A stretch of DNA of 64,000 bases, taken from Bacillus crepusculi (lineage in GTDB: Bacteria; Bacillota; Bacilli; Bacillales; Bacillaceae). Below are positions 45,051-57,602 of the stretch, one piece after another. How positions within the stretch are numbered: the first letter of the stretch is position 1; the number at the start of each line of letters is the position of its first letter. The notes below the pieces were generated by a model. That model was given only the letters and a program-made list of their open reading frames with translations. It was not told the DNA's origin and ran no database searches. The DNA is taken from contig NZ_JACXXE010000007.1 in NCBI RefSeq assembly GCF_014764715.1, forward strand, positions 1 through 64,000. The letters are read 5' to 3'. The position numbers were made by a program, and so were the translations under genes.

Positions 45051-47265
45051 ACCAAGTCACAAGCAAATTAAAGAAGAGAAATTGTATCAGCAAATGGGAT
45101 TGAGTGATGAAGAATTCGCTTTAATCGAATCCATTATTGGCAGGCTGCCAAACTACACAGAAACGGGTATTTTTTCTGTCATGTGGTCAGAGCATTGTAG
45201 TTATAAAAACTCGAAGCCTGTTTTAAGCAAATTCCCGACAAAAGGAGAGCACGTCCTTCAAGGTCCTGGGGAAGGCGCTGGGATCGTTGATATTGGAGAC
45301 AACCAAGCGGTTGTATTTAAAATCGAATCACATAACCATCCATCTGCGATTGAACCGTATCAAGGAGCGGCGACAGGTGTCGGCGGAATTATCCGTGATG
45401 TATTCTCCATGGGTGCGCGTCCAATTGCTGTATTAAACTCTCTTCGTTTTGGTGAACTGACTTCACCGCGCGTGAAGTACTTGTTTGAAGAAGTAGTGGC
45501 AGGGATCGCAGGCTATGGAAACTGTATTGGGATTCCAACAGTCGGCGGAGAGGTTCATTTTGATCAAAGCTATGAAGGCAATCCGCTCGTGAATGCGATG
45601 TGTGTTGGATTAATCAACCATGAGGACATCAAAAAAGGGCAGGCCAAAGGTGTTGGCAACACGGTCATGTACGTTGGTGCGAAAACGGGACGAGACGGAA
45701 TTCACGGTGCTACATTTGCCTCTGAAGAATTCTCTGATGAATCAGAAGAAAAGCGTTCAGCTGTTCAAGTCGGCGATCCATTTATGGAAAAGCTGCTGCT
45801 TGAAGCGTGCCTTGAAGTCATCAAAAACGATGCACTCGTTGGTATTCAGGATATGGGAGCGGCTGGTTTAACAAGCTCAAGTGCGGAAATGGCAAGTAAA
45901 GCAGGCTCTGGCATCGAGATGAACCTAGACCTCATTCCGCAGCGTGAAACAGGCATGTCAGCATATGAAATGATGCTGTCTGAATCCCAAGAGAGAATGC
46001 TGTTGGTCATTGAAAAAGGCCATGAGCAAGAAATCATTGATATTTTTGAAAAATACGATCTTGAAGCAGTCTCAGTCGGTCATGTGACAGACGATAAAAT
46101 GCTTCGTTTACTCCATCAAGGAGAAGTAGTATGTGAGCTTCCAGTTGATGCTCTTGCAGAAGAAGCACCGGTTTATCACAAGCCGTCAAGTGAGCCTGCA
46201 TACTATCGCGAGTTTTTAGAAACAAAAGTGGAAGCTCCAGCGATCACAGATGCAGCAGATACATTGAAACAGCTGTTAAAGCAGCCAACGATTGCGAGTA
46301 AAGAATGGGTTTACGATCAATACGACTATATGGTTCGTACAAACACAGTCGTTGCACCTGGTTCTGATGCGGGTGTGCTCAGAATCCGTGGGACGAAAAA
46401 AGCTCTTGCGATGACAACAGATTGTAACGCACGTTATCTCTACCTTGATCCAGAGGTTGGTGGGAAGATCGCCGTTGCAGAAGCCGCACGTAACATTGTC
46501 TGCTCAGGCGCTCGCCCGCTTGCAGTAACAGATAACTTGAACTTCGGTAACCCGGAGAAACCAGAAATCTTCTGGCAGATTGAAAAATCTGCTGACGGCA
46601 TTAGCGAAGCTTGCCGTACATTAAGCACACCGGTCATCGGCGGTAACGTCTCTTTATATAACGAGTCAAATGGAACAGCCATTTACCCAACGCCAGTTAT
46701 TGGCATGGTTGGTTTGGTTGAAGATACAGCTCATATTACGACTCAATCGTTCAAGCAGGCAGGCGACGTCATTTTCGTCATTGGTGAGACGAAGGAAGAA
46801 TTCGCAGGTAGTGAGCTTCAAAAGATGACAGAAGGCCGCATCTACGGAAAAGCACCAGAAATTGATTTGGATGTCGAGCTCACGCGTCAGGAAGCCCTTC
46901 TAGCTGCGATTCAAAACGGACTTGTTCAATCAGCACATGATGTGTCTGAAGGCGGTCTTGGTGTAGCACTGGCTGAAAGTACATTTGGAACAGACGGTCT
47001 TGGCGCCGATATCCAGATCGATCTAAACAGTGCGGCATCATTATTCAGTGAATCCCAGTCACGTTTTGTCGTCACAGTGAAACCTGAAAACCGCGAAGCG
47101 TTTGCTGCGGCTGTGAAAGATGCGAAAGAAGTCGGAACGGTGACAAATGATGGTGTGTTTACTGTCAAGAATCAAGAAGGACAACAATGGATTCATGCAG
47201 CGGTCAATGAGCTTGAACGCGCATGGAAAGGAGCGATCCCATGCTTGCTGAAATCAGAGGCTTAA
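45034..47265 (+). CDS. purL: FGAM synthase large subunit PurL
   Basis: The 743-residue small-type PurL converts FGAR to FGAM with ATP and ammonia from PurQ. Landmarks: [25 protein letters not shown] near residue 100 and [11 protein letters not shown], and a second AIR-synthase-like half. TTGGAGGGACACTC lies ahead of the ATG. The 3' end overlaps purF by 25 nt. Confidence 0.97.
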   Translation: MSLLLEPSHKQIKEEKLYQQMGLSDEEFALIESIIGRLPNYTETGIFSVMWSEHCSYKNSKPVLSKFPTKGEHVLQGPGEGAGIVDIGDNQAVVFKIESHNHPSAIEPYQGAATGVGGIIRDVFSMGARPIAVLNSLRFGELTSPRVKYLFEEVVAGIAGYGNCIGIPTVGGEVHFDQSYEGNPLVNAMCVGLINHEDIKKGQAKGVGNTVMYVGAKTGRDGIHGATFASEEFSDESEEKRSAVQVGDPFMEKLLLEACLEVIKNDALVGIQDMGAAGLTSSSAEMASKAGSGIEMNLDLIPQRETGMSAYEMMLSESQERMLLVIEKGHEQEIIDIFEKYDLEAVSVGHVTDDKMLRLLHQGEVVCELPVDALAEEAPVYHKPSSEPAYYREFLETKVEAPAITDAADTLKQLLKQPTIASKEWVYDQYDYMVRTNTVVAPGSDAGVLRIRGTKKALAMTTDCNARYLYLDPEVGGKIAVAEAARNIVCSGARPLAVTDNLNFGNPEKPEIFWQIEKSADGISEACRTLSTPVIGGNVSLYNESNGTAIYPTPVIGMVGLVEDTAHITTQSFKQAGDVIFVIGETKEEFAGSELQKMTEGRIYGKAPEIDLDVELTRQEALLAAIQNGLVQSAHDVSEGGLGVALAESTFGTDGLGADIQIDLNSAASLFSESQSRFVVTVKPENREAFAAAVKDAKEVGTVTNDGVFTVKNQEGQQWIHAAVNELERAWKGAIPCLLKSEA

Positions 47266-48671
47266 ACGAAGAGTGTGGTGTCTTTGGGGTTTGGGGACAC
47301 GAAGAAGCCCCTCAAATCACATATTACGGATTGCATAGCCTTCAGCACCGAGGACAAGAAGGTGCGGGAATTATTGCAACAGATGGTGAAAACCTGACGT
47401 CACACAAAGGCCTTGGACTGATTACGGAAGTCTTTCAAAACGGTGAGCTAAAGGATTTAAAGGGAAGAGGAGCGATCGGACACGTTCGTTATGCGACAGC
47501 AGGCGGAGGCGGCTTTGAAAATGTGCAGCCTCTCTTCTTCCGCTCGCAAAACAACGGCAGTCTTGCCCTTGCTCATAACGGGAACTTAGTGAATGCAACG
47601 CAATTAAAGCAGCAGCTTGAGAACCAGGGAAGCATTTTCCAGACATCTTCTGATACAGAGGTGCTGGCTCATTTAATTAAGCGCAGCGGGTATATGGATT
47701 TGAAGGATCAAATCAAAAATGCTCTGTCTATGCTTAAAGGAGCGTATGCTTTCCTAATTATGACGGAAACAGAAATGATCGTGGCACTTGACCCGAACGG
47801 CTTACGTCCACTTTCACTTGGAATGCTTGGGGACGCTTATGTTGTCGCTTCTGAAACATGTGCATTTGATGTCGTCGGCGCCACGTATTTACGAGATGTG
47901 GAGCCTGGCGAAATGCTGATCATTAATGATGAAGGGTTGAAATCTGAACGCTTCTCGATGAACATTAACCGCAGCATGTGCAGCATGGAATATATTTATT
48001 TCTCAAGACCTGACAGCAATATCAACGGCATCAACGTGCATAGTGCGAGAAAGAACCTTGGCAAAAAGCTTGCCGAGGAAGCGCATGTCGAAGCAGATGT
48101 GGTCACAGGGGTACCAGATTCGAGTATTTCTGCAGCGATTGGATATGCCGAAGCAACAGGCATTCCATATGAGCTTGGTTTAATTAAAAACCGTTATGTT
48201 GGCCGGACCTTTATTCAGCCGTCTCAAGCATTGCGTGAGCAGGGCGTGCGTATGAAGCTGTCTGCTGTGCGCGGGGTTGTCGAAGGAAAGCGTGTTGTCA
48301 TGGTGGATGATTCCATCGTACGCGGGACAACGAGCCGCCGAATTGTCACGATGCTAAGAGAAGCGGGTGCGACGGAAGTCCATGTACGTATTAGTTCACC
48401 GCCAATCGCTCACCCGTGTTTTTATGGAATTGATACGTCCACACACGAGGAGCTGATTGCTTCTTCTCATTCAGTAGAAGAAATTAGACAGGAAATCGGT
48501 GCAGACTCCATTGCATTTTTATCTGTAGACGGTTTAATGGACGGGATTGGCAGAAAGTATGATGACCCGCAGCGTGGTCAGTGTTTAGCATGCTTTACTG
48601 GGAAATACCCGACTGAAATCTATGAAGATACTGTCCTTCCACATGTGAAGGAAACAGTCCTGACGAAATAA
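47241..48671 (+). CDS. purF: Amidophosphoribosyltransferase PurF
   Basis: PurF makes phosphoribosylamine from PRPP and glutamine, the committed step. The 476-residue precursor begins [11 protein letters not shown] followed by Cys12, the N-terminal nucleophile exposed after propeptide removal. The PRPP loop is [14 protein letters not shown] near residue 350. Cys residues for a 4Fe-4S cluster appear, including QCLACF near the end. ATG 47241 with GGAG upstream is chosen over the longer frame. Confidence 0.97.
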   Translation: MLAEIRGLNEECGVFGVWGHEEAPQITYYGLHSLQHRGQEGAGIIATDGENLTSHKGLGLITEVFQNGELKDLKGRGAIGHVRYATAGGGGFENVQPLFFRSQNNGSLALAHNGNLVNATQLKQQLENQGSIFQTSSDTEVLAHLIKRSGYMDLKDQIKNALSMLKGAYAFLIMTETEMIVALDPNGLRPLSLGMLGDAYVVASETCAFDVVGATYLRDVEPGEMLIINDEGLKSERFSMNINRSMCSMEYIYFSRPDSNINGINVHSARKNLGKKLAEEAHVEADVVTGVPDSSISAAIGYAEATGIPYELGLIKNRYVGRTFIQPSQALREQGVRMKLSAVRGVVEGKRVVMVDDSIVRGTTSRRIVTMLREAGATEVHVRISSPPIAHPCFYGIDTSTHEELIASSHSVEEIRQEIGADSIAFLSVDGLMDGIGRKYDDPQRGQCLACFTGKYPTEIYEDTVLPHVKETVLTK

Positions 48672-48678
48672 TCGAATA

Positions 48679-48718
48679 ATGGAGCAGCAGTCAATGTGAT
48701 TTGATGTGCTGCTCTTTC
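48679..48718 (+). repeat. Hairpin between purF and purM
   Basis: GAGCAGCA / TGTGCTGCTC stem followed by TTTC. The T tail is short, so it probably stabilises or partly attenuates the pur mRNA rather than ending it. It is the main intergenic gap of the operon. Confidence 0.55.
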
Positions 48719-48767
48719 ATTCTGCCGAAAATACATGGAAGACAAGCAGATAAAAGGAGTGAATGGG

Positions 48768-49808
48768 ATGTCAGAAGCATATAAAAACGCCGGTGTCGAC
48801 ATCGAAGCAGGATACGAAGCCGTCAAACGAATGAAAACACACGTAGAACGTACAAAAAGAGCAGGTGTCATGGGTGCTCTAGGTGGATTTGGCGGTATGT
48901 TTGATTTATCTGAGTTGCCATACAAAAAGCCCGTTCTTGTTTCAGGAACAGACGGAGTTGGTACGAAATTAAAGCTCGCCTTTTTAATGGATCAGCACGA
49001 TACGATCGGTGTAGATGCCGTTGCTATGTGTGTCAACGATGTGCTGGCACAAGGGGCAGAGCCGCTCTTTTTCTTAGATTACTTAGCAGTCGGAAAAGCA
49101 GATCCTTTGAAAATTGAATCCATCGTAAAAGGAGTAGCTGACGGATGCGAGCAGTCTGGTTCGGCGCTTGTCGGCGGAGAGACAGCAGAGATGCCGGGTC
49201 TTTACACAGAAGAAGAATATGATATTGCCGGGTTTTCTGTAGGTGTCGTTGAAAAGGATGAAATCGTCACAGGAGACAGCATCAAGGAAGGGCATTTGCT
49301 GATTGGGCTCAGCTCTAGCGGAATTCATAGCAATGGCTATTCTCTCGTTCGCAAAGTATTGCTGGAAGACGCTGGTCTTGACCTGCATCAAATGTACGAA
49401 CCTTTTACAAGACCACTCGGAGAAGAGCTTCTTGAACCGACAAAAATTTATGTAAAGCCCGTTCTCAAACAGGTGAAAGCCGGTAAGATTGACGGCATGG
49501 CACATGTGACAGGCGGCGGCTTTATTGAGAATTTACCACGTATGCTGCCTGATGGGCTTGGCGTTGAGATTGATAACGGCTCATGGCCGGTACCACCAAT
49601 TTTCTCCTTTATTCAAGAAAAAGGACAGTTAAAAGCAGAAGAGATGTTTAACGTGTTTAATATGGGCATTGGCTTTGTCTTAGCTGTAAAAGAGGATGTA
49701 CTTGTGGATGTGATCAGCGGACTTGAACAAGACGGAGAGAAAGCCTTCCTTATCGGACGAGTTCAAAAAGGAGAAGGCGTCACTTTCGGTGGTGGAAGCC
49801 TCTCATGA
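48768..49808 (+). CDS. purM: AIR synthase PurM
   Basis: PurM closes the imidazole ring of FGAM to give AIR. The 346-residue protein begins [19 protein letters not shown], with [12 protein letters not shown] near residue 60 and the [10 protein letters not shown] block. AAAGGAGTGAATGGG precedes the ATG at 48768; the earlier in-frame ATG at 48735 has no site. Overlaps purN by 4 nt. Confidence 0.97.
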   Translation: MSEAYKNAGVDIEAGYEAVKRMKTHVERTKRAGVMGALGGFGGMFDLSELPYKKPVLVSGTDGVGTKLKLAFLMDQHDTIGVDAVAMCVNDVLAQGAEPLFFLDYLAVGKADPLKIESIVKGVADGCEQSGSALVGGETAEMPGLYTEEEYDIAGFSVGVVEKDEIVTGDSIKEGHLLIGLSSSGIHSNGYSLVRKVLLEDAGLDLHQMYEPFTRPLGEELLEPTKIYVKPVLKQVKAGKIDGMAHVTGGGFIENLPRMLPDGLGVEIDNGSWPVPPIFSFIQEKGQLKAEEMFNVFNMGIGFVLAVKEDVLVDVISGLEQDGEKAFLIGRVQKGEGVTFGGGSLS

Positions 49809-50374
49809 AAAAGTTTGCGATCTTCGCCTCTGGAAGCGGGACGAATTTTCAAGCCATTATAGATACGTTAAAGGAAGAACAGTGGCAGGCAGAGGCCGCC
49901 ATTGTGATTTGTGATAAACCGGGTGCAAAGGTGCTGGAGCGGGCTGAGAAAGAGGGCATTCCCTCCTTTGCTTTTACCCCGAAGGCCTTTCCGAATAAAG
50001 CCGCTTTTGAACAAACGATTATTGAACAGCTTAGGCTTCATGAAGTGGAATGGATTTTCCTTGCTGGGTATATGAGACTGATTGGGCCGACATTACTTGA
50101 AGCATTCAGAGGGAAAATCGTGAATATCCACCCGTCCTTACTGCCAGCATTTCCAGGGCTTGATGCGATTGGACAAGCCTATCAAGCAGGAGTCAAAGTG
50201 GCAGGCATCACGGTCCATTTTGTCGACGAAGGCATGGATACCGGGCCGATTATTGACCAAGCCGCGATTTACATCGAACAAGGGGAAGACCTTGAATCGA
50301 TTGAAAAAAGAATGCATGAACTAGAACACACACTATATCCAAAAGTGATCAAATCACTTTTAGAATTATCTTAA
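49805..50374 (+). CDS. purN: GAR transformylase PurN
   Basis: PurN transfers formyl from 10-formyltetrahydrofolate to GAR. The 189-residue protein has [12 protein letters not shown] at the start, the catalytic [12 protein letters not shown] near residue 107 and [13 protein letters not shown] with the catalytic Asp. Coupled to purM by an ATGA overlap. Confidence 0.96.
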   Translation: MKKFAIFASGSGTNFQAIIDTLKEEQWQAEAAIVICDKPGAKVLERAEKEGIPSFAFTPKAFPNKAAFEQTIIEQLRLHEVEWIFLAGYMRLIGPTLLEAFRGKIVNIHPSLLPAFPGLDAIGQAYQAGVKVAGITVHFVDEGMDTGPIIDQAAIYIEQGEDLESIEKRMHELEHTLYPKVIKSLLELS

Positions 50375-50389
50375 TGAGGTGACGAAGGC

Positions 50390-51928
50390 ATGACGATCAA
50401 ACGCGCATTAATCAGTGTTTCCGATAAAACGAATCTTGTACCTTTTGTGAAAGAATTAACAGAACTTGGCGTTGAAGTGATTTCAACTGGAGGTACACAC
50501 AAGCTTCTTCAAGAGAACGGCATTGATGTCATTGGCATTTCTGAAGTGACTGGCTTCCCAGAAATCATGGACGGACGACTCAAAACGCTTCATCCGAATA
50601 TTCACGGTGGACTGTTAGCAGTGAGAGAAAACGATGAGCATATGGCACAGATTGAAAAGCACGGCATTCAGCCAATTGATCTTGTTGTCGTGAATCTCTA
50701 TCCATTCAAAGAGACGATCTCAAAAGACGATGTGACGTATGAAGAAGCGATTGAAAACATTGATATTGGCGGACCAGGAATGCTTCGTGCGGCATCAAAA
50801 AATCATCAAGACGTAACAGTCATTGTCGATCCTCGTGATTATGATACAGTCATTCAGCAAATCAAAGAAGGCGGCGTGTCACTAGAGAAAAAACGTGAGC
50901 TTGCGGCAAAGGTATTCCGTCATACGGCTGCTTACGATGCTCTGATTGCGGATTATTTAACGAACTATGTTGGCGAAACAGAGCCAGAACAGTTCACGGT
51001 CACGTTTGAGAAAAAACAAGCCCTTCGTTATGGAGAAAACCCGCACCAAGCGGCGACTTTCTATGAAAATGCTCTTCCAAGCAAAGGCTCGCTTGCAACA
51101 GCGACACAATTACATGGTAAAGAGCTTTCCTACAACAATATCAAAGATGCAGATGCTGCTCTTCAAATCGTACGTGAATTCTCGGAGCCAGCGGCTGTGG
51201 CTGTAAAACATATGAACCCATGCGGCGTTGGTACAGGAGAAACGATTGCAGAAGCTTTTGACCGTGCATTTAAAGCAGATGAAACGTCTATTTTTGGCGG
51301 TATTGTGGCGCTGAACCGTGAAGTAGACAAACAAACGGCTGACGTTCTGCATACGATTTTCTTAGAAATCGTCATCGCCCCATCGTTTAGCCAAGAAGCA
51401 CTTGATGTGTTAACGGCGAAAAAGAATCTTCGTCTGTTAACATTAGATGTAGAAGCGGATCTTGAGAAAAAAGAAAAGCAGCTGACGAGTGTTCACGGCG
51501 GACTGCTTGTGCAGGATATCGAAACGTACGGCTTAGAGGAAGCAACCATCTCGATTCCGACGAAAAGAGAACCAACAGAAGATGAATGGAAAGATTTAAA
51601 GCTTGCATGGAAAGTGGTCAAGCATGTGAAATCAAATGCCATTGTCCTAGCGAAGGATCAAATGACAGCAGGCATCGGCGCTGGTCAGATGAACCGTGTC
51701 GGCTCGGCTAACATTGCCATTGACCAAGCAGGTGAAAAGGCGAAAGGGAGCGCACTAGGCTCTGATGCGTTTTTCCCAATGGGCGATACAGTCGAAGCGG
51801 CTGCTAAAGCAGGCGTAACAGCGATTATTCAGCCAGGTGGATCCATTCGTGATGAAGAATCGATTCAAAAGGCAGATGAATACGGCATCGCCATGGTCTT
51901 CACTGGCGTTAGACATTTCAAACATTAA
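50390..51928 (+). CDS. purH: AICAR transformylase/IMP cyclohydrolase PurH
   Basis: A bifunctional 512-residue enzyme for the last two steps to IMP. The N-terminal cyclohydrolase (MGS fold, about 1-195) shows [11 protein letters not shown] and [16 protein letters not shown]. The C-terminal transformylase shows [10 protein letters not shown] near residue 270 and the late [24 protein letters not shown] precedes the ATG. Confidence 0.97.
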   Translation: MTIKRALISVSDKTNLVPFVKELTELGVEVISTGGTHKLLQENGIDVIGISEVTGFPEIMDGRLKTLHPNIHGGLLAVRENDEHMAQIEKHGIQPIDLVVVNLYPFKETISKDDVTYEEAIENIDIGGPGMLRAASKNHQDVTVIVDPRDYDTVIQQIKEGGVSLEKKRELAAKVFRHTAAYDALIADYLTNYVGETEPEQFTVTFEKKQALRYGENPHQAATFYENALPSKGSLATATQLHGKELSYNNIKDADAALQIVREFSEPAAVAVKHMNPCGVGTGETIAEAFDRAFKADETSIFGGIVALNREVDKQTADVLHTIFLEIVIAPSFSQEALDVLTAKKNLRLLTLDVEADLEKKEKQLTSVHGGLLVQDIETYGLEEATISIPTKREPTEDEWKDLKLAWKVVKHVKSNAIVLAKDQMTAGIGAGQMNRVGSANIAIDQAGEKAKGSALGSDAFFPMGDTVEAAAKAGVTAIIQPGGSIRDEESIQKADEYGIAMVFTGVRHFKH

Positions 51929-53215
<1,287 letters not shown>

Positions 53216-53217
53216 TC

Positions 53218-53258
53218 AAAACACCTTTCTATCTGATGAGATGGAAAGGTGTTTTTTG
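53218..53258 (+). terminator. Terminator of the pur operon
   Basis: AACACCTTTC-ATCT / AGAT-GAAAGGTGTT with a 4-nt loop, followed by TTTTTT. Confidence 0.9.
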
Positions 53259-53328
53259 TTCATGAGAAGGGATGCCGATTGAATATGAAGAAGTAGTATG
53301 GGATCACGAATAGATTTAGGGAGGAAAC

Positions 53329-53523
53329 ATGGAAATCAAAGCATTTATGATCTTTGCAATCGTCATACTTATTTTATTTCTCATAACTATAAATAACATC
53401 ATGTTGATTGCCATTAAGCAGAATAAATTGAAAAAAGGCTTAGCCCTTAGTTATATGATCCTTTCGATTTTTTCTGGCAGTGCTATTTCTTCATTTTTAA
53501 TTTGGAAGTTTTTCATTAGCTAA
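53329..53523 (+). CDS. Small two-helix membrane protein
   Basis: A 64-residue hydrophobic protein with two helices (about 5-27 and 37-62) around the basic loop KQNKLKKG. GGGAGGAAAC precedes the ATG. It is 15 nt before the acetyltransferase gene and probably shares its transcript. No family recognised. Confidence 0.65.
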   Translation: MEIKAFMIFAIVILILFLITINNIMLIAIKQNKLKKGLALSYMILSIFSGSAISSFLIWKFFIS

Positions 53524-53538
53524 GAGAGGAATGAGTGT

Positions 53539-54384
53539 ATGGTGCAATTGAAGAAACTTGCAAACGAGCGTTTTTCTGCCTTCATATGTATTGATTCATT
53601 TAATGAGCGAATTCGTTTGGATGACTATAGCGGCAGGGTGCAGGATGTGATTCAGTCCGTGCTTCAGGAAGCGGCGGACTGTAAGGCTTCTAAGATCATT
53701 GCAAAAGTAAGGCGTGAGCATATGTCTCCTTTTTTAGAAAAAGGCTTTCGGCTTGAAGGGGTGTTTTCTCATTATTTTCTTGGGAGTGATGCGTACGGCA
53801 TGTCTCTCTTTTTGACCGAAGATCGGATGAACAGTCCATATTGGCTGAAGGAAGATGAAATAGTTGCATCTATTCAAGAAAAGCCGATCAAAACAGACCA
53901 AGGCACATGGCAGGATGAGTATGTGTTGAGGAAAGCCGGTCCAGAGGATGTGCACAAGCTGGCAGCGCTCTATGATGCTGTCTTTGAAACGTACCCCACG
54001 CCAATGAACGAGCCAGATTACATCCGAAAGGTAATGGAGGAAGGGACGATTTTTTATGCCATTGAACATGACGGTCACATTGTGAGTGCAGCATCCGCTG
54101 AAATCAATGTGCCATATGGTCATGCGGAATTAACAGATTGTGCGACCCTTCCAACATACAGAAAACTAGGATTCATGCATCATTTGATTCTAGCACTTGA
54201 AAAAGAGCTTCAATCCATGCATATCTATGTCTTTTACTCTCTTGCACGTGCACTATCCTATGGAATGAATCAAGTGTTTTATCAGCTTGGTTATACATAC
54301 ACTGGGCGCTTCCAAAACAACTGCTATATTTTTGACAAAATTGAAGATATGAATCTATGGGTCAAAACGCCAAATGAATCATGA
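53539..54384 (+). CDS. Beta-lysine N-acetyltransferase-like protein (AblB/YodP family)
   Basis: A 281-residue GNAT-fold protein. The N-terminal half resembles AblB/YodP (DDYSGRVQDVIQSVLQEA, IIAKVRREHMSPFLEKGF). The GNAT core is around LRKAGPEDVHKLAALYDAVFETYPTP, and the C terminus shows FQNNCYIFDKIEDMNLWVK, typical of AblB. In archaea and B. subtilis AblB-type enzymes act after lysine 2,3-aminomutase on beta-lysine; no kamA-like gene is in this window. AGAGGAATG precedes the ATG. It overlaps the convergent pucR-type gene by 6 nt. Confidence 0.75.
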   Translation: MVQLKKLANERFSAFICIDSFNERIRLDDYSGRVQDVIQSVLQEAADCKASKIIAKVRREHMSPFLEKGFRLEGVFSHYFLGSDAYGMSLFLTEDRMNSPYWLKEDEIVASIQEKPIKTDQGTWQDEYVLRKAGPEDVHKLAALYDAVFETYPTPMNEPDYIRKVMEEGTIFYAIEHDGHIVSAASAEINVPYGHAELTDCATLPTYRKLGFMHHLILALEKELQSMHIYVFYSLARALSYGMNQVFYQLGYTYTGRFQNNCYIFDKIEDMNLWVKTPNES

Positions 54385-56037
54385 AATGGTTCTCATCTGA
54401 TCAAGCAGACCAGAGAGGCGGTACGCCATAATACTGAGCTGCAGCTTCATCCGATCATCAGTGGATTTGAGGCTGCAGCCTGTTCTCGTTTCAATTTGTT
54501 TCAGCCGGTAGCTTAACGTATGCCTATGAATAAACAATTCTCCCGCAGATTTTTGAATATTTTCATTGTGTGCTAAATACACTTCGAGTGTATGGATCAG
54601 GTCAGCCCCTTGTTTTTTTGTATAAAGCAAAGGACTTAACAGCTCCACGTAAAAGTCATGCAAGTTCATACCGGCTTCGTTCATTTCAAGAAGCATGCCA
54701 TATAAGCCAAGCCTTTGATAATGAATGATGCTTTCGTCTGTCTTTAAAAGCGGAAGAAGCCTTGCTGCATACTGCGCTTCCTTCGCGCTTTTTGCAAAGA
54801 GAATGATCTGGTCATAGGCTCTCCCAATGCCAATCACAATTGGGTGGACGGGGAAAAAATAAGACCAAGTGCTACGGCACTCCTCTGATGCGTGATACCA
54901 CTCCGTTTCTTGAAACACTTTTTTTCCTGCTGGAGTCAGCACAAAAACGGAATCAAGCCTTGCCTTTAATAAGAAAGGAATATGTCTGCGTTCAAATATT
55001 GATGTGAGTAATTGAGATAGACGTTGCACCATCTGGTGATCGAGCTGTGTGTGCTGATGCTGAAATTGAAAGTAAATGACAACTTGTTCATCGCTCATAT
55101 CATATTGCAGCTTAGTAGCTTGTTCAATCACATAGCTTTCTTCTGTATATTGCTGCTGCAAAATATCATCTAACAAATGACCCTGCATTTGATTTTCTGT
55201 ATCTTGAATGGCTTTTTGTTTCAACCATTCAATGGCATACACGGCCCCTGCATGCTCAATTGCAATCGCATCGAGATGATGCCACGCCTCCTTTTTCTTT
55301 AAAGACACAATAAACCCGAAAATATCGCCCATCGCAATCACCGGACATGCAGCCAGGACAAACGCACCGCATGTGTCATAGACGAGCCGCCCTTTCTCCT
55401 CTGCCTGCTTGAGAAGAGGTGTGGTTTCAATTGGTTCACGATCTGTCAGAAAGCCAAAAGCAGGAGAATACGTCACTTCATCTTTTATGAGATGAGCTGC
55501 CTTTTGATGCAAAAAGACATCAAGCACGACGATGTTTGCCGCAGTGAGATGTGCCAGCTCATCCGTAATTTGCGTCACGTTTTTATTGCTCACATTTAAA
55601 TGGGTCAATCTTTGATGAATCGCTGAAGAATATTTGAGTTGATGGAGCTGACTGCTGACGATTTGTTCTAGGACGGCTTTTGTAATGTCTGAGAAGTTGA
55701 CATGTGAAGGGATCTCAATGAGCGGAATGCCGCTGTTTTTGGCTGCCTGAATGAGTGATGCCGGGATCTCTGTTAAGTACACACCTTTATAAATCGCAAT
55801 GGCTGATAGGCGATCAGATTGGATCAATTTTTCAAGCCGTACGCGTCTCTCCTTATTTTCTGCAAGCCCAAATCCGGTTGTGACGAGCAGTTCCCCTTCT
55901 GAAACCCTGGAAGTGTCTTCGATAATTTCCACAATGGTCACCCATTGAATGAGGCGATCCAGTCCATTTTCTCCAGCAAGCAGTTTTGTTTCCTTCATAA
56001 TATCGAGCGAGAGTGCGTCTTTGACGAGAAGCGCCAT
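54379..56037 (-). CDS. PucR family transcriptional regulator
   Basis: A 552-residue regulator. The N-terminal PucR domain (about 10-130) begins LDIMKETKLLAGENGL. A GGDEF-like/central domain follows (about 290-410), and the C-terminal HTH_30 domain near 485-545 reads EVYLAHNENIQKSAGELFIHRHTLSYRLKQIE. PucR proteins activate purine or amino-acid catabolic genes. Its position, divergent from the aminotransferase operon, suggests it controls that operon. GGAGGTCATGAG precedes the start. A palindrome lies just upstream. Confidence 0.88.
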   Translation of the reverse strand: MALLVKDALSLDIMKETKLLAGENGLDRLIQWVTIVEIIEDTSRVSEGELLVTTGFGLAENKERRVRLEKLIQSDRLSAIAIYKGVYLTEIPASLIQAAKNSGIPLIEIPSHVNFSDITKAVLEQIVSSQLHQLKYSSAIHQRLTHLNVSNKNVTQITDELAHLTAANIVVLDVFLHQKAAHLIKDEVTYSPAFGFLTDREPIETTPLLKQAEEKGRLVYDTCGAFVLAACPVIAMGDIFGFIVSLKKKEAWHHLDAIAIEHAGAVYAIEWLKQKAIQDTENQMQGHLLDDILQQQYTEESYVIEQATKLQYDMSDEQVVIYFQFQHQHTQLDHQMVQRLSQLLTSIFERRHIPFLLKARLDSVFVLTPAGKKVFQETEWYHASEECRSTWSYFFPVHPIVIGIGRAYDQIILFAKSAKEAQYAARLLPLLKTDESIIHYQRLGLYGMLLEMNEAGMNLHDFYVELLSPLLYTKKQGADLIHTLEVYLAHNENIQKSAGELFIHRHTLSYRLKQIETRTGCSLKSTDDRMKLQLSIMAYRLSGLLDQMRTIS

Positions 56038-56062
56038 AGACTCATGACCTCCTTTTGAACAC

Positions 56063-56083
56063 TTTTATACACGATGTATAAAA
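56063..56083. promoter_or_regulatory. 21-bp palindromic operator candidate, pucR-type / yodT divergent region
   Basis: TTTTATACA-CGA-TGTATAAAA, two perfect 9-bp arms, 26 bp upstream of the PucR-type gene. A related inexact sequence (TTATAACAAGTATACAA) lies at about 56147-56163 on the aminotransferase side. Likely target of the regulator or part of its promoter. Confidence 0.5.
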
Positions 56084-56228
56084 AATGTGTATGAAATTCG
56101 GGCATGTGGCGAATGGAGGATGACTGCCCTCTTGATTAAGCTAATCTTATAACAAGTATACAAAATTTTCTTGCGATTCATGTGAAAAGAAAAGTGCAGC
56201 TGCTGACGAGAGAGGGAGGAATGGCAAA

Positions 56229-57593
56229 GTGGAGACCCGGGATTACTTAATCAAACCGATGTTAAACCAGCATTATCCTGTGGCTGTGAAAGGAGAGGGG
56301 ATTTATTTATACGATCGGGACGGAAAAAAATATGTAGACGGCTCATCAGGGGCCGTCACGGCGAGTATTGGACATGGTATACAAGACATCGTTGATGCCA
56401 TGACAGAGCAAGCGAAAAAAGTGAGCTTTACGTACAGATCACAATTTACAAATGAACCAGCGGAAGAACTTGCGTATGAACTCAGTACGCTTTGTCCAGG
56501 CAATCTGAACTGGTCTTTTTTTGTCGGGAGTGGATCAGAGGCGACGGAGACAGCGATGAAAATCGCGATACAGCATTGGCAGGAGCAGGGAAAGACTGAA
56601 AAGAATCACATCATATCCAGATGGATGAGTTATCACGGTATCACGCTTGGAGCGCTGTCGATGTCAGGACATATTGCAAGAAGAGAGCGCTTTGAACCAC
56701 TGCTTGAAAAGCATCCAGTGCTGTCTCCGCCCTATAGCTACCGGTCATGGCTGCCTAAAGAAGAAAGCAAGCAGGTCGAGTGGTATGTACAGGAATTTAA
56801 CACCGTTATCAAGCGTATAGGAAAAGAGAGGATTGCGGCTTTTATTGCAGAGCCGATTGTTGGAGCAGCGGGTGCGGCACTTGTTCCGCCCGACGGATAT
56901 TTTGAGGCGATGAAGCGGGTTTGTGAGGAAAACGACATTTTAATGATTGCAGATGAAGTCATGACAGGCTTTGGACGAACTGGGAAAATGTTTGCCATGG
57001 AGCACTGGGGCGTCGTACCAGATATTATGGTTCTCGGAAAAGGCATGAGTGCCGGCTATTCACCGATTGCGGCAACCGTATCAGCGGATCATGTGATCGC
57101 ACCAATTCTCAGCGGCTCAGGCTCTGTCATGGCAGGTCACACGTATAGTGCCAATCCGCTTTCAGCAGCCGTCTCACTGGCTGTCATTCGATATATGAAA
57201 AAACATCAGCTTCATGAACGAGCTGATCTGTCCGGACGATATTTAATGAATGCTTTAAAGGATGTGCAAACAAACCATTCTATCATTGGGGATGTAAGGG
57301 GAAAGGGATTGCTTATTGGCATTGAGTTTGTGGCAGATCGATTATCCAAAACACCATTTCCTGCCCATGCTCAGATGACTCAACTAGTCGTTGAGACGGC
57401 AAAGCAAAATGGATTGCTCGTTTATCCAGCAAGCGCCGGGGAGGATGGAGTGGGAGGGGCAGCGGTCATGGTCGCACCGCCGCTTTCCATCACACAGCAG
57501 GAAATGGATGAACTCATTCAATTATTTGAGCAGACCATCACGCAGGTTGAACAAGAAGTCATCAATCGAGGGTTTTTCCCATCTGCTATGTAG
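56229..57593 (+). CDS. Class III aminotransferase, YodT-like
   Basis: A 454-residue PLP enzyme: GSGSEATETAMK near residue 100 for phosphate binding, IADEVMTGFGRTGK for the cofactor Asp, and the Schiff-base Lys in LGKGMSAGYSP near residue 275. It resembles B. subtilis YodT and acts on an omega- or beta-amino acid; the exact substrate is unknown. GTG start after GAGGGAGGA. First gene of a four-gene operon with CoA-transferase and deacylase genes. Confidence 0.87.
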   Translation: METRDYLIKPMLNQHYPVAVKGEGIYLYDRDGKKYVDGSSGAVTASIGHGIQDIVDAMTEQAKKVSFTYRSQFTNEPAEELAYELSTLCPGNLNWSFFVGSGSEATETAMKIAIQHWQEQGKTEKNHIISRWMSYHGITLGALSMSGHIARRERFEPLLEKHPVLSPPYSYRSWLPKEESKQVEWYVQEFNTVIKRIGKERIAAFIAEPIVGAAGAALVPPDGYFEAMKRVCEENDILMIADEVMTGFGRTGKMFAMEHWGVVPDIMVLGKGMSAGYSPIAATVSADHVIAPILSGSGSVMAGHTYSANPLSAAVSLAVIRYMKKHQLHERADLSGRYLMNALKDVQTNHSIIGDVRGKGLLIGIEFVADRLSKTPFPAHAQMTQLVVETAKQNGLLVYPASAGEDGVGGAAVMVAPPLSITQQEMDELIQLFEQTITQVEQEVINRGFFPSAM

Positions 57594-57602
57594 GGAGGTA
57601 AG

